Source: Candidatus Kapaibacterium sp. (GTDB lineage: Bacteria; Bacteroidota; Ignavibacteria; Kapaibacteriales; UBA2268). Taken from it: a stretch of 54,702 bases of DNA. Location of the stretch: the NCBI GenBank assembly GCA_023957315.1, contig JAMLHE010000019.1, positions 1 to 54,702 on the forward strand, read 5' to 3'. Shown here in pieces: positions 1 through 9,169 of the stretch (positions are counted from its first letter, which is position 1; every line of letters starts with the position of its first letter). The notes beneath the pieces are model-generated. The model was not told the DNA's origin and did no database searches. It was given only the letters and a program-made list of their open reading frames with translations. Both the position numbers and the translations under genes were made by a program.

Positions 1-3000
1 ATCAAAACACCAAAATACGGCGGATTTGTCAATGGTTCTATATATATAAAACCGCATGAATATTTGAGCAAAGAGCAAATATTGAAAATTGTCAATGACG
101 TTGTAGGCGATGAAATAAATATTGAAGCAATCGAAGCTCCTTTTACAAAATTTTTCAAAAACGATATGCTCTTGAGCAAAAATCGTTTGGGGATGATTTA
201 CAGAATTCACTCCGATTACGAAAATTCGCTCAAACTTGCTAAGATGCTCAATGCCCACGAAGATATCGAATATTGCGTTCCCGAAGCATATTATCAGTTA
301 GACGAAACACCGAACGACCCACTACTCAAAGACCAAACGGGATTGAACCAAATAATGGCTTCAGTAGCTTGGGACAAAGCAAAAAGCTCTGAAAATATTC
401 TCATCGGTATAGTTGACTCGGGTATTGATATTGACCACAATGATTTGAAAAATCAGATTTTGGTAAATAAGGGAGAAATCCCGGACAACGGAATTGATGA
501 CGACGGCAACGGTTTTATTGACGACGTCTTTGGGTGGGATTTTGTAGGCGATATTTTCGAAAGTGAAGCAAAAAATCGTCAGTGGAAAGCGAATAATAAT
601 CCGAAACCAACGCTATCAAATAATGACCATGGAACTCACGTAAGTGGCATTGCGGCTGCAACGACTGATAACGAAATCGGCATTGCTTCCGCAAGTTGGG
701 GAGCAAAGATTATAGCTGTCAAATGCGCCACCGATAATTTATCCTCGCAAACCGGCTCACGAAATATATATCGTCCTTATGAAGGGATGCTTTATGCTGC
801 GATGCGGGGAGCAGACATCATTAATTGCAGTTGGAGCAGCGAATATCACGACCCGCTAATGAATGATGTGATAAATTCGCTCTTAGAACAAAACATTGTA
901 ATCGTCGCCGCAGCGGGCAATTTCATACTTAATAATGATGAATTTCCTTTCTATCCGGCATCTTTGCCCGGAATAATTTCAGTTGGTTCGATTACTAAAG
1001 CCGGCTCTCCATCTGGCTTTACACATTATGGAATTAATGTGGATATTTTTGCTCCGGGTGATGGTATCATGTCCACTATGCCTCTAAATACATACAAAAC
1101 AAAATCGGGCACTTCGATGGCTGCACCTTTTGTGAGCGGAATCGTAGCATTGCTCAAGACTGTTAAGCCCGAAATCAGCACGCAAGAAATAAAGCACAGA
1201 ATCCGTGCCGCAGCTAATCTTTTCAACCCATCGCTTCATTTATATGAACGTTTTTTTTACGGCTCGCTCAATGCCGGAAAAGCACTCACAATGAATTTCC
1301 CCGATGGCGAAAGCTCCCCGGGAATTGCGATCGATTACATTTTGATTGAAAACTCAGATGCAATTACATCATACAATCCTACTAATTTGAAATTCACTTT
1401 TCGCAATTTTCTCTCCTCAACCAATAATTTAGACGTGAAAATAATTGCCAGAGGAAACTACGTAAATCAGCAAATAATTGAATTCAAAATTGATAATTTC
1501 GCGGGAAATTCCAGTTTTGAAAAAACATTAGGCTTCCAACTGAATAAGCTTAATCCTTGGTTTAGCGGAAATATTGATTTAATAATCGAATATCGAAATG
1601 ACGAAGGATATTTCAACATCGAAACTATTAAAGTGCCGATTGAACTGCCAACATATAACACATACTTAGTGGCTGAAACATCGCCCGAATACGATGCAAT
1701 TGTTTGGAATTCGGCATCATCAGCCGGACGTTTTGATTTTTGGGTGGGCGGCTATAATTATGATTTGGGCGGCGGTATGATTTATCATTGGGGCAGAACC
1801 TTAGGCTTTTTCCCGAATGACACGGTCCAATCTGTTCAGGCTTTTTCAGTTGCACGAGCATTTGGTGCTATATCGGGCAGCAATTTGAAATCGAGAGTGG
1901 TTTCAACCAAAGATACAGGCAAAACATGGCAGAGTGAAGACGTTTCGAGCTTTGTGAAGAAAATTCATGGAATAATCGTTTATGAAGATGAGACGATTAT
2001 CGCATTTGGCGAAAAGCTGAAAGCCAACCAATCTTTTGGAATAGCACGCAAAGAAGCAGGAAAATGGGCTGAAATCGCCAATACATTCACATTACAAAGC
2101 GGCGAAGCATTGGTTCGTGGTGCATTTGCATATTATGGCGATAAAGTCATGGCAGGAACAAGTGCAGGCAGAATCATATATTCCGACGACCGAGGCAAAA
2201 CTTGGGAAATCTCGGATGTGGCTTCGAGCGGTTTGATTAAATATATCACTTTGCTCAATCAAGATTCGGCAGTTGCATTCGGACCGGGCGCCGGTACAGC
2301 AGCCAACACAGGGAAAGTTTACAACACTGTCAATGGTGGTCAAACTTGGACTGAAAATGTATTTGATTTCAATACTATCGAACGGGTTCCGGTATTTGCA
2401 TATTGTCCGGATTCTTCAAAATCTGTCGTGGTGCTACATAGCAATGGCGAAGTTACTTCATCGGAAGATTTGGGCTATACTTGGCGACACGAATTAACTT
2501 TAGATTATCGCTTCGGCAAAGTCAACACAGGTGCGGGATTTACAAGTGCGGGCAAATCACGTCTTTGGAATCAAGCATATGATATAGGCTTTCTCGAATT
2601 CGACATAATTCCGATAAATGCCAAATATTCACTTTCGCTTGCGAGCCCTGATATTTTAGATTTCGACACAACAGCAATTCAGGGCTCCAAAGCTGCGCAT
2701 ATTTTCTTGATAAATGACGGAAACATGAGATTGGAAAAGATGGGACAGTTATTACAATATGCAGAAGGAACAACTGATGAGGAGATTTTCCTCAAAGTTG
2801 ATTTCACAAGTTCATTTGCTCCGGACAAATTGGAAAGTGCAGAAGTGCGATTCGAGCCTAAAACATCAGGCGAAAAATCAGCGAAATTAACCATAAGCAC
2901 TCTCGCAGGTGATAATACTTTTTATATTAAGGGCAATGCTTATGACCCCGCAAGTGTCTATTCTGTAGATGCTAACGAGGATTTCACCATAAAATTCGAT

Positions 3001-3222
3001 AATAATAAGATGATTCTGACAAGCGGAAAAATTCAGTTTGTTAGCCCGAAATTAGCATTTTTCGATATGAACGGCAATTCAATCGAGAAAGCGAATATGC
3101 ACTCAAATGGTTCATATATCGAGCATAGAATTGACCATAATATGTATTCTACAGGAGTATATTTGCTCGTAATCACGAACAAGGATAAAATTTACAAGCG
3201 GAAAATTATCATTGTCAGATAA
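1..3222 (+). CDS. Secreted subtilisin-like (S8) serine protease with Asp-box repeats and type IX sorting tail, 5'-truncated
   Basis: The reading frame is open from the first base of the window, so the N-terminus is missing and the TTG at 64 is probably not the true start. The S8 catalytic triad is visible: Asp in IVDSGID (about residue 139 of the visible frame), His in NDHGTHVSG (about 210) and Ser in SGTSMAAP (about 372). Four Asp-box motifs of the form D/N-x-G-x-T-W follow (DNA near 1912, 2188, 2332 and 2467), indicating a beta-propeller-like region. The last 80 or so residues resemble a Por/type IX secretion C-terminal domain, ending in KIYKRKIIIVR. Together this suggests a protease exported by a signal peptide upstream of the window, moved across the outer membrane by the type IX system and anchored or released at the surface. 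The 3' end overlaps the convergent purN by 8 bp. Confidence 0.88.
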   Translation: MKTPKYGGFVNGSIYIKPHEYLSKEQILKIVNDVVGDEINIEAIEAPFTKFFKNDMLLSKNRLGMIYRIHSDYENSLKLAKMLNAHEDIEYCVPEAYYQLDETPNDPLLKDQTGLNQIMASVAWDKAKSSENILIGIVDSGIDIDHNDLKNQILVNKGEIPDNGIDDDGNGFIDDVFGWDFVGDIFESEAKNRQWKANNNPKPTLSNNDHGTHVSGIAAATTDNEIGIASASWGAKIIAVKCATDNLSSQTGSRNIYRPYEGMLYAAMRGADIINCSWSSEYHDPLMNDVINSLLEQNIVIVAAAGNFILNNDEFPFYPASLPGIISVGSITKAGSPSGFTHYGINVDIFAPGDGIMSTMPLNTYKTKSGTSMAAPFVSGIVALLKTVKPEISTQEIKHRIRAAANLFNPSLHLYERFFYGSLNAGKALTMNFPDGESSPGIAIDYILIENSDAITSYNPTNLKFTFRNFLSSTNNLDVKIIARGNYVNQQIIEFKIDNFAGNSSFEKTLGFQLNKLNPWFSGNIDLIIEYRNDEGYFNIETIKVPIELPTYNTYLVAETSPEYDAIVWNSASSAGRFDFWVGGYNYDLGGGMIYHWGRTLGFFPNDTVQSVQAFSVARAFGAISGSNLKSRVVSTKDTGKTWQSEDVSSFVKKIHGIIVYEDETIIAFGEKLKANQSFGIARKEAGKWAEIANTFTLQSGEALVRGAFAYYGDKVMAGTSAGRIIYSDDRGKTWEISDVASSGLIKYITLLNQDSAVAFGPGAGTAANTGKVYNTVNGGQTWTENVFDFNTIERVPVFAYCPDSSKSVVVLHSNGEVTSSEDLGYTWRHELTLDYRFGKVNTGAGFTSAGKSRLWNQAYDIGFLEFDIIPINAKYSLSLASPDILDFDTTAIQGSKAAHIFLINDGNMRLEKMGQLLQYAEGTTDEEIFLKVDFTSSFAPDKLESAEVRFEPKTSGEKSAKLTISTLAGDNTFYIKGNAYDPASVYSVDANEDFTIKFDNNKMILTSGKIQFVSPKLAFFDMNGNSIEKANMHSNGSYIEHRIDHNMYSTGVYLLVITNKDKIYKRKIIIVR

Positions 3223-3811
3223 TTATTTCACCGGAAATTATTTTTTTCAATGTCTCTTTATATAGCGAATGCTCTGCTACAAGCACCCTTGCGGCAAGAG
3301 TTTCGGGCGAGTCACCGGCAAGAACGTGAACTTCTTTTTGCATCAAAATCCTGCCTCTGTCATATTCGGAATCAACGAGATGAACAGTTGCACCTGATAC
3401 AGTTTCGCAGGATTCGATGACAGCCTTGTGCACATTCATTCCGTACATTCCTTCGCCACCAAATTTGGGCAATAATGCGGGGTGAATATTCAAAACTCGC
3501 CCGCCGACATGCTCGATAATTTGGCTTGGGATTTTTTTCATATATCCGGCTAAAATTATCAAATCAATTTTGCACTCGTCTAATTTTTCAATCATTGCCA
3601 TAATTCGCTCCTTTTCATCGGGATGCGTTTTGGAACTGATGTGACTGAATGGGATTCCTTCATTTTTTGCTCTTTCGATTGCTCCGCTTTCGGAATTATT
3701 CGAAATCACTAATGCGGCAACTGCATCAGTTTCGCCTGATTTTATGGCATCAATAATTGCTTGCATATTGCTTCCGCCATGAGATGCAAAAAACGCTATT
3801 CTTAAACTCAT
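3215..3811 (-). CDS. purN: Phosphoribosylglycinamide formyltransferase (GART)
   Basis: PurN transfers a formyl group from 10-formyl-tetrahydrofolate to GAR in the third step of purine synthesis in the cytoplasm. The phosphate-binding start reads FASHGGSNMQAI, a variant of the usual ASGxGSNLQAI. The core LNIHPALLPKFGG carries the catalytic Asn and His, and GATVHLVDSEYDRGRIL supplies the conserved HxVD/E aspartate region. I place the start at ATG 3811 because the family begins M-(x)-R-I-A; the frame is open to 3850, but those 13 extra residues do not look like PurN. The 198-residue length is normal. No other purine gene is adjacent (purC lies about 40 kb away), so it is not in a pur operon. It is divergent from polA and convergent with the protease gene. 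Confidence 0.93.
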   Translation of the reverse strand: MSLRIAFFASHGGSNMQAIIDAIKSGETDAVAALVISNNSESGAIERAKNEGIPFSHISSKTHPDEKERIMAMIEKLDECKIDLIILAGYMKKIPSQIIEHVGGRVLNIHPALLPKFGGEGMYGMNVHKAVIESCETVSGATVHLVDSEYDRGRILMQKEVHVLAGDSPETLAARVLVAEHSLYKETLKKIISGEIII

Positions 3812-3913
3812 TTTTTTATTTGCGTAAATTGTTAATCTAATATATCCCAAAATTACAATAATATTTTGTAATTTCTTTCTATCGAATTTTGAATAAAGCG
3901 AGTAAACACGAAA

Positions 3914-6715
3914 TTGAAGAAATTATTTTTGATAGACGGCATGTCCTTGGTCTTTAGGGCGCATCATGCAATGATAAAATCCGGTTTGAAATCACCATCG
4001 GGCGAACCCACGGGGGCGCTCTTTGGCTTTACAAATATGATTTCGTCGCTTTTGGAGCGAGAAAATCCCGAATACATTTCCGTAGCTTTCGACCGCGAAG
4101 AACCAACATTTCGCCATGAACGTTACGAGGCTTATAAGGCAAATCGTGCAGAATTTCCCGAAGAATTAATTCCACAATTGCCACGAATCAAACAATTCTT
4201 AGAATTTGTGGGCATCAAGTGCATCGAAATCGCACGATTTGAAGCCGATGATATAATCGGGACTATCGCCAAAAATGCATCTGCAAATGAGTGGCAAGCT
4301 GTATGCGTAACGTCGGACAAAGACTATTACCAGCTTGTTGACGAAAAAGTAACGCTAATGAAACCCGGACGCAAAGGCGAAGACTTTGAATACGTCGGGA
4401 TTAATGAAGTTAAAGAAAAATTCGGTGTCCGCCCCGACCAAGTGATTGACGTTCTGGCATTGATTGGCGATGCTTCCGATAATGTGCCCGGAGTGAAGGG
4501 AATTGGCGAAAAAACTGCAATTCCGCTTGTAGTCGAGTTCGGCAGCGTTGAAGCAATTTACGAAAATTTGGATAAAATCGAAAAATTATCCGTCCGAACC
4601 AAACTCGAAGGCGAAAGGGAAATGGCAATGCTTTCCAAAGAGCTTGTCACGATTGATACAAATATGCAACTCGAGCCAAGTTTGGAAGATTTGAAAATGG
4701 GAGAAACGCAATTCATCGAATTAGACAAATTATTCGCTGAAGCAGGTTTCAATACTATTCGCGAGAAATGGCGGAGAAAAAGCAATCCCGAAATTTGGCT
4801 CAATGTCACTCATGAGATTGAACAAAAGCAGCATGATAACTTCGGCAGTATTGAAAAAGATTACCGCTTGATTGATTCAATGGAAAAATTAGATGCTTTG
4901 ATTGTGGAATTATCCAAGGCTCATACGCTATCTTTCGACCTAGAAACCACAGGATTAGACCGTGCGACTTGCAACATCGTAGGCATTGCGATTTCCATCG
5001 CCGAATTTACAGGGTGCTATATTCCTGTATATTATGATGAGGATAATTTGCCGGAATACAACTCAAATCTATTTTCCGAGAAAAAGCCGACACCACGACG
5101 CGATAATCAGATTCCGGTTAACCTCGTGATTTCCAAACTCGCTCCTATTTTGACAAATCCGAAGATTAAAAAATGTGGTCAAAATATCAAATTTGACATG
5201 AGTATCATGAAACGGCACGGTGTTGACTTATCGCCAATTGCATTCGATTCAATGGTGGCATCCTACGTCTTAGACCCTGACGAAAAGCATAATTTGAATG
5301 ATTTGTCTAAAAAATGGTTGAATTACGAACCTATTCCAATCAGTTCGCTTATTGGCGAGAAAAAATCTGAGCAGATTTCCATGAGCGATGTTGACCCGGA
5401 AATCATCAAGGATTACGCTTCGGAAGATGCCGATTTGGCATTACGCCTTTATGCGAAATTGGACGAAGCATTAGGGAAGGACAAAAAGCTATTCGATTTG
5501 GCACATAATATCGAATTTCCGCTGATTGAAGTGCTGACACAAATGGAAGCAAACGGCATTTGCATTGATACAAGTGCATTGCTTGAAGTGTCGAAGCAAA
5601 TCGAAATTGAAGCTGCCGATTTGCAGAGGTTGATATTTGCGGAAGCGGGAATCGAATTCAATATTGATTCGCCCAAACAATTAGCTGAAATTTTATTTGA
5701 AAAAATGCAAATTCCGCCTATCAAAAAAAATAAAACCGGCTACAGCACAGATGTTCAGGTGTTGAACGAACTTTCCTTATCGTACCCGATTGCCTCGTAT
5801 ATCGTCGAATATAGGCAAATTCAGAAATTGAAATCCACTTATGTTGATGCACTCCCAAAGTTAATCAACAAAACTACGGGCAGAATCCACACTACATATA
5901 ACCAAACTGTGGCGAGCACGGGGCGGCTTTCGTCAACAGACCCGAATTTGCAGAATATTCCAATCAGAACGGACAAGGGCAAGGAAATCCGCAAAGCATT
6001 TATAGCTAAAAACGATGATTACGTCATCATGTCTGCGGATTATTCGCAAATTGAATTGAGGATTATGGCTCACATCTGTGGCGACGAACAAATGATTGAT
6101 AGCTTCCGCCAAAATCATGATATTCATTCCGCAACGGCTTCAGTGCTGTTTGGCAAGCCATTATCGGAAGTTAATCAGGATATGCGTCGAATTGCAAAAA
6201 CGGTGAATTTCGGAATTATGTACGGGTTGGGAAGTTTCGGTTTAGCCCAACGACTGAACTTATCACGCTCTGAAGCAAAGGAAATAATTGATAATTATTT
6301 CGCTAAATATGCCGGAATAAAAAAGTATATGGATTTAACTGTAGAATTTACTCGCAAACACGGCTACGCGGAGACTCTGTGCGGTCGCAGACGATATTTT
6401 CCGGATATTGACAACAAGAATTTCAATTTGCGTAATGCTGCCGAACGTGCTGCGATTAATTTGCCGATACAAGGCACAGCGAGCGATATGCTCAAAATAG
6501 CAATGATAACGATTCACAATGAATTTGCCAAAAATAAATACAATTCGAAGATGTTGCTCCAAGTCCATGATGAACTTGTCTTCGAAGTGCAGAAAAGTGA
6601 AATTGACGAAATCAAATCACTTGTGATTGATAAAATGAGCTCTGCTCTATCATTGGGCGAAGTTCCTGTAATCGTGGAAACAGGAATCGGCTCAAATTGG
6701 CTCGAAGCGCATTAA
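3914..6715 (+). CDS. polA: DNA polymerase I with 5'-3' exonuclease, proofreading and polymerase domains
   Basis: A full-length Pol I of 933 aa, acting in Okazaki-fragment processing and excision repair. Residues 1 to about 290 are the 5'-3' exonuclease (LFLIDGMSLVFRAHHA start, acidic cluster, helix-hairpin-helix near VPGVKGIGEKTA). Residues about 320-510 form the 3'-5' exonuclease with the DEDDy set intact: FDLETTGLD, GQNIKFDMS and YASEDAD, so proofreading is predicted to be active. The rest is the polymerase: motif A SADYSQIELR (about 708), motif B RRIAKTVNFGIMYG (about 760) and motif C LLQVHDELVFE (about 885). The start is a TTG at 3914; it gives the family-typical MKKLFLIDG N-terminus and no upstream ATG fits. 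It ends at a hairpin terminator shared with the convergent flagellin gene. Confidence 0.97.
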   Translation: MKKLFLIDGMSLVFRAHHAMIKSGLKSPSGEPTGALFGFTNMISSLLERENPEYISVAFDREEPTFRHERYEAYKANRAEFPEELIPQLPRIKQFLEFVGIKCIEIARFEADDIIGTIAKNASANEWQAVCVTSDKDYYQLVDEKVTLMKPGRKGEDFEYVGINEVKEKFGVRPDQVIDVLALIGDASDNVPGVKGIGEKTAIPLVVEFGSVEAIYENLDKIEKLSVRTKLEGEREMAMLSKELVTIDTNMQLEPSLEDLKMGETQFIELDKLFAEAGFNTIREKWRRKSNPEIWLNVTHEIEQKQHDNFGSIEKDYRLIDSMEKLDALIVELSKAHTLSFDLETTGLDRATCNIVGIAISIAEFTGCYIPVYYDEDNLPEYNSNLFSEKKPTPRRDNQIPVNLVISKLAPILTNPKIKKCGQNIKFDMSIMKRHGVDLSPIAFDSMVASYVLDPDEKHNLNDLSKKWLNYEPIPISSLIGEKKSEQISMSDVDPEIIKDYASEDADLALRLYAKLDEALGKDKKLFDLAHNIEFPLIEVLTQMEANGICIDTSALLEVSKQIEIEAADLQRLIFAEAGIEFNIDSPKQLAEILFEKMQIPPIKKNKTGYSTDVQVLNELSLSYPIASYIVEYRQIQKLKSTYVDALPKLINKTTGRIHTTYNQTVASTGRLSSTDPNLQNIPIRTDKGKEIRKAFIAKNDDYVIMSADYSQIELRIMAHICGDEQMIDSFRQNHDIHSATASVLFGKPLSEVNQDMRRIAKTVNFGIMYGLGSFGLAQRLNLSRSEAKEIIDNYFAKYAGIKKYMDLTVEFTRKHGYAETLCGRRRYFPDIDNKNFNLRNAAERAAINLPIQGTASDMLKIAMITIHNEFAKNKYNSKMLLQVHDELVFEVQKSEIDEIKSLVIDKMSSALSLGEVPVIVETGIGSNWLEAH

Positions 6716-6729
6716 AATTTCGGAGGAAG

Positions 6730-6763
6730 AGCATTTTTGTGATTAATATCCAAAAATGCTTTT
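6730..6763. terminator. Bidirectional intrinsic terminator between polA and the first flagellin
   Basis: A perfect 10-bp inverted repeat, AGCATTTTTG at 6730-6739 and CAAAAATGCT at 6751-6760, encloses an 11-nt loop and is followed by a short T run. It sits exactly between the polA stop and the stop of the convergent flagellin gene, so it can end transcription from both sides. The T run after the stem is short, so efficiency is uncertain. Confidence 0.7.
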
Positions 6764-7697
6764 ATCCTCTGATTAATTGTAAGAAGCTACTCGGATTTTG
6801 ATTTGCTTGCGAGAGCGAAATCAACGAAGTTTGTTGCAAGAACTGAGATTTAATTAATGATAATTGCTCTTTTGCAACGTCGGCATCTTCGATTCTCGAA
6901 ATTGCAGCATTATAATTAACAATTTGATTTTTCAATAATTCTTCTTGCGAAGTCAAACGATTTGAAATACCACCAAGATAAGCTGCAACTTTATTTGCAT
7001 TATTTAAAGCATCGGACAAACTAACCAAAGTATTGGAAATATTTTCAATTGAGAATATTCCGAGGTCATCAGACGAGACATTATTAAATGCAGTCATATC
7101 CAACCCGGTAATTCCGGCAAATGATGATGAACTTAATGATTGAACATCAAAATGATTGCTGTCAACATTGAAATCAATATTGTTTGTGCTCATATCAATT
7201 TCTATGTTCAAAAGCTCGTTTTTAGCATTTACGCCGACAATAAAGTTGGCTGTAAAGCTACCGCTCAATAATTGAGAGCCGCTAAATACAGTAGAGTCAA
7301 CAACAGTTTGGATTTGTTGAGCCAGTCTGTATGCAGCTTTGGCTAAAGCAACTTTTTCATCTGTCCCCAAAGCACCTGACGCCGCTTGCGAAGTAGCATC
7401 TTTCATTTGAGTGACAAGTTGGTTGATATTATCCAACGAATCCATAACAATATTTGTAACGTTTTGGGCATCACCTACAGTATTGATGGCAGCTTTCAAA
7501 GCACCGTTTCTTGCTTGTAAAGCGCGCGAGGTTATATAACCTGCGACGTCATCGGCTGCACTATTAATTCTCAATCCTGTAGATAACCTTAATTGCCTTA
7601 GTGAAATATCGCGACTTGAGACTTCTAAAGAATTATAAGCATTCTCTGCAGAAATATTAGTCCTGATTCTTCCGTTTCCTCCAATTGCAAATGGCAT
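6762..7697 (-). CDS. Flagellin, short core form (paralog 1)
   Basis: Subunit of the extracellular flagellar filament, 311 aa. The N-terminal D0/D1 coiled region contains the flagellin signature LSTGLRINSAADDVAGY. The C-terminal region carries SRIEDADVAKEQ followed by KSQFLQQTSLISLSQANQ, matching the conserved SRIxDADVAxE...QxxxAMLAQAN block. There is little sequence between the two conserved regions, so the variable D2/D3 domains are almost absent and a thin filament is expected. It lies 19 bp downstream of a same-length paralog (7717-8652) and has its own GAGGT ribosome-binding site. The two genes lie about 2.4 kb beyond the far end of the flagellar operon (flgE stop at 11049), separated from it by two unrelated genes, as is common for late flagellar genes. 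Confidence 0.95.
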   Translation of the reverse strand: MPFAIGGNGRIRTNISAENAYNSLEVSSRDISLRQLRLSTGLRINSAADDVAGYITSRALQARNGALKAAINTVGDAQNVTNIVMDSLDNINQLVTQMKDATSQAASGALGTDEKVALAKAAYRLAQQIQTVVDSTVFSGSQLLSGSFTANFIVGVNAKNELLNIEIDMSTNNIDFNVDSNHFDVQSLSSSSFAGITGLDMTAFNNVSSDDLGIFSIENISNTLVSLSDALNNANKVAAYLGGISNRLTSQEELLKNQIVNYNAAISRIEDADVAKEQLSLIKSQFLQQTSLISLSQANQNPSSFLQLIRG

Positions 7698-7716
7698 ATT
7701 ATACCTCTATTTATTA

Positions 7717-8652
7717 TTATCCTTGAATTAACTGTAAGAACGCTTGCGGATTAGCATTAGCCTGAGCCAACGATATTAGCGAAGCTTGTTGTAGGAACTG
7801 TGCTTTGATTAACTCAAGTTGTTCCTTGGCAACGTCAGCATCTTCTATTCTCGAGATTGCAGCATTGTAATTTACAATTTGCCCTTTGAGCAAATCTTCC
7901 TGCGAAGTCAATCTGTTGACGATACCGCCGACATATGATGCGACTTTGTTGACGTTGTTGAGTGCGTCTGATAAGCTGGTCAATGTTAGCCCGATATATT
8001 CATTATCGAAAATACCTTGGTCTATCGAACCTACTTCATTGAGCAATCTCAAGTCTAATCCAGTGATGCCGGCAAAATCTCCGGTAAGCATAGAATTAAG
8101 GTCAAAATAGCCGCTTTCGACATTGAAATCAACATTCCCTGCGGTCAGATTGACATCAAGAGTCAGCAATGTATTTGTGCCGTTTGTTCCAATTACGAAA
8201 TTAGCAGAAAAAGTGCCGTCTATCAATTGGCGACCACCAAACACAGTTGTATCAACGACTGTCTTGATTTGTTGTGCCATTCGATAAGCTGCTTTTGCGA
8301 GTGCAACTTTTTCATCAGTACCGGAAGCACCGGACGCTGCATTCGATGCGGCATCTTTGATTTTTTGCATCAAATCGCCAATGTTTTCGAGTGCATCCAT
8401 AATGATATATGATACGTTCGAAGCGTCACCGACTGCATTCAAAGCGGCTTTCAAGGAGGTATTCCTTGCTTGTAAGGCACGCGATGTAATGTAACCGGCT
8501 ACGTCGTCGGCTGCATTGTTTATTCTACGTCCCGTCGAAAGACGCAACTGTCTTAGTGAAATGCTCCTGCTTGAAGTATCTAACGCATTGTAGGCATTCT
8601 CTGCCGGACTATTTGTCCTGATTCTCGCGTTTCCTCCTATTGCAAATGCCAT
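7717..8652 (-). CDS. Flagellin, short core form (paralog 2)
   Basis: A second flagellin of 311 aa, clearly paralogous to 6762-7697: the N-terminus (MAFAIGGNARIRTN against MPFAIGGNGRIRTN) and the C-terminal block (IEDADVAKEQLELIKAQFLQQ) align without gaps, while the central 100 or so residues differ. It is the promoter-proximal gene of the pair and has a near-consensus Shine-Dalgarno (GGAGGTGA, 3 nt before the ATG), implying high expression. The ends carry the signature LSTGRRINNAADDVAGY and a C-terminal LIQG. Export would use the flagellar type III apparatus partly encoded at 11-23.6 kb, probably with a FliS chaperone that is not in this window. No recognisable sigma-28 or sigma-54 promoter was found upstream by eye. 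Confidence 0.95.
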   Translation of the reverse strand: MAFAIGGNARIRTNSPAENAYNALDTSSRSISLRQLRLSTGRRINNAADDVAGYITSRALQARNTSLKAALNAVGDASNVSYIIMDALENIGDLMQKIKDAASNAASGASGTDEKVALAKAAYRMAQQIKTVVDTTVFGGRQLIDGTFSANFVIGTNGTNTLLTLDVNLTAGNVDFNVESGYFDLNSMLTGDFAGITGLDLRLLNEVGSIDQGIFDNEYIGLTLTSLSDALNNVNKVASYVGGIVNRLTSQEDLLKGQIVNYNAAISRIEDADVAKEQLELIKAQFLQQASLISLAQANANPQAFLQLIQG

Positions 8653-9169
8653 GATTCACCTCCGTGTGAATATTAAATAATGGGGGTTTTATTAATTTTC
8701 ATAACAAAATTTTACTTTAAAAAAACTGTTCTATTTCAAAAAAATCTTAAATCGCAATTCTATTCTAAAAACAAATACCTATGAACCGAAGTTCAAAATA
8801 TTAATGCATAAAGGAGAATGTAAAATCTAAGCCAATTATACATAGGGCAAAAAATATTCTAATAATCGCAAATTTCTAACCCTTCAAATGGTGCATTGAC
8901 AGCAAGAAATGGGGGATATAATATAGTTGGATTATCAATATTTATCTGCAATAATTATTGTGATTTTCATGGTTACGATTGGACATTTGAATACATATAG
9001 CCAATTATCATGTATAATAATCAACCCAAATGTTGATAAGTTTTTCGTTGCTCTGCAAAGCATTTTCAAGCTATGAAATTGATTTGGCATTTCGCTTCAC
9101 ATACTATATATTGCAACATTGTATAGGTATCGTTTAATAAAAAATATTTTGAATTTTTATGGGAAGCAA
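8653..9169. other. Gene-free intergenic region between divergent flagellin and mscS genes
   Basis: This 517-bp stretch is very AT-rich and has no ORF with coding character. It must hold the promoters of the flagellin pair (leftward) and of the MscS-type gene (rightward). I could not find a convincing sigma-28 (TAAA/GCCGATAA), sigma-54 (TGGCAC/TTGC) or TAnnTTTG element. A 10-bp direct repeat, AGCCAATTAT, occurs at 8830 and 8999; it may be chance in this composition. Confidence 0.5.

Noticed and set aside
8810..8825. AAAGGAGAATG as a gene start
   Set aside because: The ATG is followed immediately by a TAA stop codon, so nothing is encoded.
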